A stretch of 64,000 nucleotides of DNA from Plotosus lineatus (taxonomy: Eukaryota; Chordata; Actinopteri; Siluriformes; Plotosidae), in assembly GCA_024760905.1 (NCBI GenBank), contig CM045733.1, positions 35,233,501 through 35,297,500 on the forward strand. Direction: 5' to 3'. Below the pieces are notes generated by a model. It made no database searches. It was not told where the DNA came from and saw only the letters and a program-made list of their open reading frames with translations. Shown here piece after piece: positions 56,395 to 64,000 of the stretch. Positions within the stretch are counted from its first letter, which is position 1; the number at the start of each line of letters is the position of its first letter. Made by a program: the position numbers and the translations under genes.

Positions 56395-57961
56395 CAGTAG
56401 GCCCTTGACATTCGCGGGGGTACGGTTCCGAGCCCTCCCGCTAATTGAGATAATCCGCGAGCTCTGTACGCGGAAGTAAAACCCCATGTATGACGTCACA
56501 TGCGCGAATGAGCAGCCAGCAGTAAAATACTATGTATCCATTCCATGTGCTAAAATATGCTTCTTAAACACATTCGACAGAGTCTTACTTATTAATACAC
56601 TATTAATGTAGTAAAGTGTAGTCATGATAAAGAAAAACTTTTAAAATTTGTCCTGTGATATTTAGTAGTAAAATATATAAACATTATACAGCATATACTG
56701 TTGTAAAGCACTCGTTTTAAAGTCTTTTTCAATTATTATTCCTGTACAGTACCTAAGTTAATTCTGAGAATGTTTGTGTGTGAGATTTTATGTTCTGTAG
56801 CATGTTTAACAAATGATACCAAAAGGATAAACTTTATTATGCTTCATGTCCTTTTACATTGAACTTGGAGTGACGTTTTGGAGTGACTTCTTTGTTAGCC
56901 GGGATGCGGCTAGCAGAGCTAGTATGCTATGGAGCCGCATCCCGGCGAACAAGCCAAGTTGAGCGTGCTTAGTTATAACTTAGCAGTGTATAACTAAGCA
57001 GAGCTGACATGCTATGGTAGGCAGCGAGCCGCATCCCAGCTAACAAAGAAGCCGAGGCGGGAAGGGGCCGAACGACAGCTCCGGCGCTCGAGATAGCAGG
57101 GGATGAAGGCCGTGTAGCCGGCTGGTGTAATCGCCTTATCGGGTGTACTCTCCTCGAGCCATGTTTCACAGAAACACAGTCCTGTAGATCCCTCTGCGCT
57201 GCAATCTGAGCATGAAGCTCGTCCATCTTTTTTCGCAGGGACTGAACATTTTCAAGTAGTATGGCCGGAAGTGCTAACCAAGCCTCTCAGAGCTCCGGGC
57301 TTAGCCAGTCGCCGCGAGCTAACTGCTAGCTGACCGCTCGCATGGAGCTCTGTAGCATAGAATAGATAGAAGATAGCAAATTATTGCATGCTTAGTTGCC
57401 CGAAGCTGCTCATAGATGAGCATCGTGCAAAACATGAACAAACAAATAAAACAAATTAAAACGAACAAAGAAACAATTTGACTCTGAGAACTCTGCGATG
57501 TCGCCCTCTTGGCAGCGCCATCTTGGACACGTTACTCCAACTTCAATGTAAAAGGACATGAAGAGTACTGTTAAACATACTACAGAACATAAAATCTCAC
57601 GCATAAACATGAACTTAGGTACTGTACTAGAATAATAATTGAAAAAGATTTTAATACAACAGTTCAGAGAAAGGAGAAAGTCTTATTTCTTCAGAAAAGA
57701 CATCCAACGTTTTCTCTCACTTAGCCAGAGAAGACATAGCGTTTGAGTGGGATAATAGAGCTTAACTGGTAATTAAAACACAGAAAAAAGAGGCTCATTG
57801 ACAACTTGTGCGCGAATGAGTAAAAAGGGGCTGGACATCAGCTCAACCAATCAGCAGAAAGGAGGACAGCCATTGGCTGAATTTGAATCACGTGCCGGTT
57901 GCTGGGCAGACCGCGTGTACTCAAACCGCGAGTGCAAAACCGTGAATAGTCAAGGGCCTAC

Positions 57962-57963
<2 letters not shown>
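56395..57963. mobile_element. Tigger/pogo-like non-autonomous element B
   Basis: Same ends as element A (cagtaggcccttgacattcg; complement cagtaggcccttgactattc) but 1569 bp, with extra internal sequence: a 14-bp perfect hairpin (56898-56911 / 56933-56946) and an antisense LINE endonuclease fragment. It sits between dinucleotide repeats on both sides. Confidence 0.75.
57035..57262 (-). pseudogene. LINE endonuclease N-terminus inside element B
   Basis: Minus strand encodes VQSLRKKMDELHAQIAAQRD, then after a one-base shift CFCETWLEESTPDKAITPAG. This is the opening of an APE-type LINE endonuclease (the E of ETWL is catalytic). The family differs from the RTE copies here. Only this piece is present. 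Confidence 0.6.

Positions 57964-58003
<40 letters not shown>
57964..58003. repeat. (TG)n(TA)n microsatellite
   Basis: Directly follows element B. Confidence 0.9.
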
Positions 58004-58004
<1 letters not shown>

Positions 58005-58312
58005 GGTAAGGTAAGTCTGTTGGGTTTTTACACCTGAGCCTCATGGCTCATCAGGCCGGTGCTTATCCCCGGTTTCCATAGCGTGAAGCGACCAGGAGTT
58101 CAACTCCCCCTGGATGGGACGCTAGTCCATCGCAGGTTACCTTCCCAGTATATTTTTATTGGTACCCATTTATACTGCTGGGTGAACAGAGGCACACTTG
58201 TGGTTGAGACCTTGCCCAGGGGTCTCAGCACAGTGAGGGTCTCAGTGGAATTCGAACTCACAACCTCCCAATCATAAGCGCAGCACCCTAACCACTACGC
58301 CACCGGCCCCAC
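58004..58312 (-). mobile_element. tRNA-derived SINE (second family), reverse
   Basis: Minus-strand head ggggccggtggcgtagtggt with B box gagttcgaattcc. The body shares gtaacctgcgatggactag and aaccggggataagcaccggc with the copy at 6751-6962, and is longer by an internal segment. Embedded in TA repeats. Confidence 0.85.
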
Positions 58313-58348
58313 ATATATATATACTTATTTGTGTGTGCGCGTGCGTGC

Positions 58349-58381
<33 letters not shown>
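58313..58381. repeat. (TG)n(CG)n(TA)n microsatellite
   Basis: tgtgtgtgcgcgtgcgtgcg followed by TA units, abutting the 5' end of the next RTE copy. Confidence 0.9.
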
Positions 58382-58382
<1 letters not shown>

Positions 58383-61107
58383 TGGTGCCGCGAGGGAGGG
58401 GCACAAGCCGGTGTCTCTCCCTCACGCCGGTCCCAAGCCCAGATAAATGTAGAGGGTTGCGTCAGGAAGGGCATCCGGCATAAAACAAAGGCCAAATAAA
58501 ACATGCAAGTCATATGAAAAACATTCATACCGGGTCGGTCGAGGCCCGGGTTAACAACAACCGCCATCAGTGCTGTTAACCAACAGGGTGCTGGTGGAAA
58601 TTGAACTACTGTTGGTTGAAGAAGGAGAGGCGGGACATACTGTGTGTTCAGGAGACCAGGTGGAAAGGTAGCAAGGCGAGAAGCTTAGGAGCAGGGTTTA
58701 AGCTGTTTTTTCATGGTGTGGATGGGAAGAGAAATGGAGTAGGAGTCATCTTGAAGGAGGGGTTTGTCAGGAATGTTCTCGAAGTGAAAAGAGTGTCAGA
58801 CAGAGTGATGAGTCTCAAGTTAGAAATTGAAGGCGTGATGTTCAATGTTGTTAGTCCTTATGCCCCACAGGCAGGATGTGAGCTAGAGGAGAATGAGAGA
58901 TTCTGGAGTGAGTTAGATGAAGTGATGCAGAATACCCCCAAAGATGAAAGAGTAGTCATTGGGGCTGACTTCAGTGGACATGTTGGTGCAGGAAACAGAG
59001 GGGACGAGGAAGTGATGGGCAGGTTTGGTATCCAGGACAGGAACGCAGAAGGACAGATGTTGGTAGATTTTGCAAAAAGGATGGAAATGGCTGTGGTAAA
59101 TACTTTTTTCAAGAAGAAACAGGAGCATAGGGTGACTTATGAAAGTGGAGGTAAGAGCACACAGGTAGACTACATCTTGTGTAGGCGATGTAATTTGAAG
59201 GAAGTCAGTGATTGCAAAGTAGTCACGGGTGAGAGTGTTGCCAAACAGCATAGGATGGTGGTGTGTAGGATGACTCTGATGGTGAGGAAGGTGAAGAAGG
59301 CAAAGGCAGAGCAGAAGACAACGTGGTGGAAGCTGAAAAAGGAGGAGTGTCATGTTGTCTTCAAGGAGGAGTTGAAACAGGTTTTGGGTGGTCAGGAAGT
59401 GCTTCCAGATGACTGGACAACTACAGCTAATGTGATCAGGGAGACAGGTAGGAGAATACTTGGTATGTCCTCTGGAAGGATAGTAGATAAGGAGACTTGG
59501 TGGTGGAATGAGGAGGTGCAAGAGTGTGTACAAAGGAAGAGGTTAGCTAAGAAGAAGTGGGACATTGAGAGGACCGAAGAGAGTAAACAGGAATACAGGG
59601 AGACACAGCGTAAGGCGAAGGTTCAGTTCAGTTCATTTTCTGTAACCGCTTCATCCTAATTAGGGTCACGGCAAGGCTGGTGCCCATCCCAGCCAACTCA
59701 GGGCGAGGGCAGAGTACACCCTGGACAGCTCGCCAGGCCATCGCAGGGCGGAAACACGCTGACGGCTTTGCAGCCTACTCTTGTCGAAAGTCAGCAATGG
59801 TTCTTTTACATGCCTCACACCATAGACAGTGAGAGACATGGCTAGCCTTTGATAACCCAGTTAGCTGCACTTGGAGTAAGGCGAAGGTAGCGATGTCAAA
59901 GGCCAAACAGAGGGCGTATGATGACTTGTATGCTCGGTTGGAAAGTAAAGATGGAGAAAATGATTTATACAGGTTTGCACAGCAAAGAGGTAGAGATGTG
60001 AAGGATGTGCAGCAAGTTAGAGTGATTAAGGACAGAGAGGGAAATGTGTTGACTGATGACAGAAGTGTGCTGGGAAGATGGAAAGAGTACTTTGAAGAGC
60101 TGATGAATGAGGAAAATGAGAGACAAAAAAAGAGTAGAAGAGGTCACTGTTGAGGACCAGGAAGTAGCAAAGATTAGTAAGGGTGAAGTGAGGAGGGCAT
60201 TGAAGAGGATGAAGAATGGAAAGGCAGTTGGTCCTGATGACATACCGGTGGAGGTATGGAAGTGTCTAGGAGAAGTAGCACTAAATTTCCTGACAAGAAC
60301 ATTCAACAGGGTCTTGGAGACTGAGAGGATGCCAGAAGAATGGAGGAGAAGTGTGATGGTGCCCATTTTTCAGAACAAGGGAGACGTGCAGAGTTGCAGC
60401 AACTACAGAGGGATAAAGTTGATGAGCCATACGATGAAGTTATGAGAAAGAAACAAGGACCCAAGAGGAACGGTGAGGTTACAGGGGGCAGAGATAAAGA
60501 AGGTGGAGGATTTTAAGTACTTAGGCTCAACAATCCAGAGCAATGGAGAGTGTGGAAAAGAGGTGAAGAAGCGCGTGCAGGCAGGTTTGAATGGATGGAG
60601 AAAAGTGTCCGGTGGGATGTGTGATGGGAGAGTATCGGCAAGAATAAAAGGAAAAGTGTACAAGACAGTGATGAGGCCAGCGATGTTGTATGGTTTAGAG
60701 ACAATGGCCCTGGGTAAAAGACAGGAGTCAGAGCTGGAGGTAGCAGAGATGAAAATGTTGAGGTTCTCTTTGGGAGTAACGAGGATGGATAGGATCAGAA
60801 ATGAGTACATCAGAGGGACAGCACATGTTAGATGTTTTGGACACAAAGTCAGAGAGGCTAGATTGAGACGGTTTGGACATGTACAGAGGAGGGATAGTGA
60901 GTATATTGGTAGTAGGATGCTAAGGTTGGAACTACCAGGCAGAAGGCCCAGAGGAAGACCAAAGAGAAGATTTATGGATGTGGTGAAGGCAGACATGAAG
61001 GTCGTTGGAGTAAGAGTAGAAGATACAGAGGACAGGGTGAGATGGAGGCAGATCATTAGCTGTGGTGACCCCTGAAGGGAACAACCAAAAGAAGAAGAAG
61101 AAGAATC
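58383..61107 (+). mobile_element. RTE-clade LINE with internal deletions and a SINE insert
   Basis: 5' UTR from 58383. Endonuclease frame open at 58601-59659 (VQETRWKGSK, SPYAPQAGCELEEN, GADFSGHVGAGNRGDEE, QVDYILCRRC) but with a short deletion near 58610-58630, so the normal start is lost. A SINE splits the linker at 59623-59875. RT has AVGPDDIPVE, then jumps at about 60445 from MSHTMKL to the region before YLGSTIQ, losing the fingers-palm catalytic part including FADD. The C-terminal end (60473-61075) is open to ISCGDP. AAG tail. Confidence 0.92.
59623..59875 (-). mobile_element. SINE inserted in RTE copy, 13-bp TSD
   Basis: First SINE family in reverse with its L2-like tail at the left (ctgtaaccgcttcatcctaa), 5' truncated inside the body (ends ttagctgcacttgga). 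Flanked by gtaaggcgaaggt at 59610-59622 and 59876-59888. Confidence 0.92.
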
Positions 61108-62735
61108 CAGATTCCTGTCTCTGTGGTCTCTCAGAGCTTTGTATTTCACATGTTTCAAATTTTCAAGTTCTTGATCCCACCAAGAAGGCTGAGGTTTGTA
61201 GTTTGCATTACTGTAGCCTGAAAATATCTTCTTATCTTGATCCGCTGTGTGTTGATGGAGTTCAATAAAGACATTTAATGATCATCATTACTGGTTTCTA
61301 AACAGTCAAACAGTTTACCGTGAAGAATCTCAAGCAATTCATGTAATTTAGAGATAAATAAATCACCATGTTCTGGATGTCACATATATTTCATCCATAT
61401 TGTTGTTTAATTATTTCTATTATTACCTGAGGAGTATATAGATGGATAGTTTGATGTTCAAGTTGACTGTGGTGTACAAATAGCTTTTGGTTGTTGAATG
61501 TTAAGTGAACAATAAATAGGGAAATTGTCAGAAACGTCACATGTACCGACACCAAAATCTACAACTTTGGGGAAACAAAGATGTTGACGCTATCATGTTG
61601 TCTACGAGACTAGCACCATTATGTGTCACACACATAAACTGACCTTCTTTGTCATCAAACAGTCTACCATTCATCATTAATGTGAATACCGAATGTGCGG
61701 CACAAGTCTGTTAGTTTCTTGCCGTAGCTATTATGGCAGAGACTGTCTTTACTTGATCTAGGCATTTCAAAATCATCTGAAGGATAGTCTTCAACATCTT
61801 TTCCAATATAATCAACATTATCATTAGGAATTAAGTCCATAAAGTCTTTAGTCTTAGCGTTTAGGTCATCGACTAGAAATATTTGTTTGCCTGGGTGAAC
61901 AGAGACAATAGTGAACATAGCATAAGCAACATTGGAATAGATGGAATCACCCATATTTTGGAAATGAAAGGGTTAATAATCAAGATTATTTTGATTAACC
62001 TGAAAATTGAATGTATGAATGTGATATCAAATGCACTGAATGATTTTAGGGAAAACTTGTTGCTTGCTTCATGTTTACTTTTTCTATTGAGCAGTATTTA
62101 TTAGAACTGAACTACCAATCAGAATATGGCCACATAAAAGAAAAATCATTTGAGATTTACATATACGCTATAATCAAAGTATCCTGGTATGTGCAATAAT
62201 GTACAGAAAGTACTTTTTTGTGGTTATTTTTTCATTAACCCCCCCACCACCACCAAGTGTTCTGATTGCGTCCTCAAAAATTGGGTGGACTCGGTAAGGA
62301 CAGTGTGGTCAGAATGCAGCAGAAACTAATAACAATGTGGTATAATATCTATAGACTGCACTAATTTCCATTTTGACTGCGCCCCTCTACAATCATCTAA
62401 TTTAAAACTCAATGTATTGCAGTCTTCAAAATGTTCATCTGAGTGTGATGTTAGGTTTAGTTGAAAGACATCATAAATTCTATTTAGATATTTAATCTCA
62501 ATCTGCCCTCTCACTGACTCAAAGTGTGTTGATGGTGTTAATCTGAATTATGAAAAAAAATGAATTAATCTGCATTCGACAAAAATAATAAGATAATCAT
62601 TCAACAGTATTGAATTAAGTTCCATATCTGGCCAGAAGATGGATCTTCTTTAATTATCAATTATTGCTTTTTTTATAATCTTAAAATCATGGTCAGAAAT
62701 GTGAGGTTTCTGATGGAGTTTTTTCCCACATGTAG
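61108..62735. other. mapre3 intron end, with a LINE endonuclease scrap
   Basis: No exon seen. On the minus strand 61664-61954 encodes a segment with VDDLNAKTKDFMDLIP, DDFEMPRSSKDS and YGKKLTDLCRTFGIHIN. This resembles the central part of a LINE APE endonuclease of an unidentified family (the D-x-N-A-R/K-T pattern), in which the usual GDxN reads DDLN. Nothing else is recognised. Confidence 0.45.
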
Positions 62736-62888
62736 TTAATGGACCTGAAAGTGACCGTAGATGGCCTGGAGAAAGAGAGAGACTTTTATTTTGGAAAACT
62801 ACGTGACATTGAACTCATCTGCCAGGAGCATGAGAGTGGAAACAACCCAGTTCTTTCAAAGATCATCAGTGTCCTGTATGCTACTGAG
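62736..62888 (+). CDS. mapre3: mapre3 exon 5 of coding sequence (EB homology domain)
   Basis: 153 bp, phase 0 at both ends, acceptor ttttttcccacatgtag, donor ACTGAG|GTACAA. Encodes LMDLKVTVDGLEKERDFYFG and KLRDIELICQEHESGNNPVL, ending ISVLYATE. This is the dimerising coiled coil and four-helix EBH domain with the FYF-KLR-IE core that docks SxIP peptides. DLK-TVDGLEKERDFYF fits EB3. Residues 191-241. The last exon (acidic tail ending EEY/DEY in the family) does not appear by 64000. Confidence 0.95.
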
Positions 62889-63605
62889 GTACAACAATGA
62901 CTTAATTTTTATCTAAATGAAATCATGAACTCCATACATACACTATTGAAATGTTCTACACTAATATTTGCAAATACATGGCACTGAAAGGATTTCAAAA
63001 TAAAATTCTTGTTTGGTTAACCTGTTACGCTATGAGTGCAACCATTAGACTTCACAGCTGGAATTACTTCGTGCTAGATTACTTTTTTCCTTCTAGTGAG
63101 TACTGGCAGAACAGAGCTGGTAGAAAGTGTGCTGTGGTTATCAAATAAGTTCTCTTTTAAACTGGCTCCTTGTTCACAGTATATATTTATAAATTTTTCA
63201 TTTATAATATTTATAAAGCTGATGGCCTGACCCTTTCTTTTCATTTGAAATTGGTTCAACAAAATTTATAGTGGAAATTAAAAAAGCGTCCACCCCTCTT
63301 CTCAGTGCTGCAGCAGCACAATAATAATAATTTTTAAAAAAACAGTAGCTATCTACTAGTTCCAACGTTATTTTATATGAATATTCCTTAAAAACGCCCA
63401 GTGCAGCTGAATGGGTTATCAAGAGCAGAAAAGGTACGAACAAAACTTGGACAATTAACAGTCATGGGAGTTTTCAATGTGCAAAATTGCCTTTTCTCTC
63501 TCTCCAAATTTCAATTCATGGCAAGTTTTTAATTCTTGAATAATTTTAGTGATTTCACCCTGGAAAACACCCAATTTAGATTATGCATCAAATATTTAAA
63601 ATATA
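62889..63605. other. mapre3 final intron, nothing recognised
   Basis: AT-rich; a short piece cccagtgcagctgaatgggttatcaa at about 63400-63424 is a SINE-body scrap. No exon is found. Confidence 0.5.
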
Positions 63606-63840
63606 CTAGTCCTTCTCAAAAAATTGGCATATTGTGATAAAGTTCATTATTTTCTGTAATGTACTGATAAAAATTAAACTTTCATATATTTTAGATTCAT
63701 TGCACACCAACTGAAATATTTCAGGTCTTTTATTGTTTTAATACTGATGATTTTGGCATACAGCTCCTGAAAACCCCAAATTCTTATCTCAAAAAATTAG
63801 CATATCCTGAAAATGTACTCTAAACGAGCTATTAACATCT
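63606..63840 (+). mobile_element. DNA-transposon end fragment
   Basis: tagtccttctcaaaaaattg and, inverted/repeated within, ctcaaaaaattagcatatcc with a conserved-looking AT-rich centre. I recognise this as a widespread fish non-autonomous DNA element, but am not sure of its superfamily. It is cut off by the RTE copy. Confidence 0.5.
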
Positions 63841-64000
63841 TATTTTTCTTTTACTTTCGGCTGCTCCCTTTAGGGGTCGCCACAGCAAGTCATCCGCCTC
63901 CATCTCACCCTGTCCTCTGCATCTTCTTTTCTGACTCCAACGACCTTCATGTCTTCCTTCACCACATCCATAAATCTCTTCTTTGGTCTTCCTCGAGGCC
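63841..64000 (-). mobile_element. RTE-clade LINE, 3' end, runs off the window
   Basis: Minus strand 3' end (cttttactttcggctgctcc, aggggtcgccacagcaagtc) continuing into the RT C-terminus (complement of the GRPRGRPK region) at the window edge. Confidence 0.9.

Noticed and set aside
62889..64000. last mapre3 exon within the window
   Set aside because: I looked for an acidic tail ending EEY/DEY after the exon at 62736-62888 and found none with an acceptor; it should lie beyond 64000.

Overview
The window is vertebrate, and almost certainly teleost. It carries split genes with GT-AG introns, tRNA-headed SINEs with L2-type tails, RTE-clade LINEs, Tc1, Tigger and hAT DNA transposons, long (TG)n/(TA)n microsatellites and a fish-type endogenous retrovirus. 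The repeat mix would suit an otophysan such as a catfish or characin, but the species cannot be read from the sequence.

Two host genes lie on the + strand. The first is complete in coding sequence: sobp (sine oculis binding protein homolog), six coding exons between 1119 and 16101. All phases join to give 829 codons plus stop, with two FCS/MYM-type zinc fingers (exon 4, and the exon 5/6 junction) and the conserved C-terminus. A candidate spliced 3' UTR exon begins at 24918 and would end at paired AATAAA signals near 28840, with a young RTE retrotransposon inside it. The second gene is mapre3 (EB3 microtubule plus-end protein). A candidate promoter and noncoding exon lie near 42.4-42.6 kb. Five coding exons run from 46598 to 62888, and the last exon is beyond the window.

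The rest is mostly transposons. About eight copies or pieces of one RTE-clade LINE are present. The best is at 25.4-28.6 kb, with an 18-bp target duplication and an intact RT reading frame. A head-to-head inverted pair lies in mapre3 intron 4. Tigger-like (pogo) elements with TA duplications lie at 11.6, 13.2, 44.6, 51.4 and 56.4 kb, often in (TA)n tracts. A Tc1-like element ends 59 bp before sobp exon 4. Several SINE families occur with clear target duplications, some nested in other elements.

The most notable object is a provirus at 32116-40316, inserted in a SINE with a 4-bp GATC duplication. Its two 583-bp LTRs appear identical by eye, and it has a tRNA-Pro primer site, a splice donor, a polypurine tract, and gag, pol and env remnants of gammaretrovirus type. 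It has an unusually long 5' leader (about 2.1 kb from primer site to the gag start). The leader contains four tandem hairpins with compensatory base changes and an env-like fragment in the wrong place. Young LTRs with a heavily broken interior suggest a non-autonomous element moved in trans.
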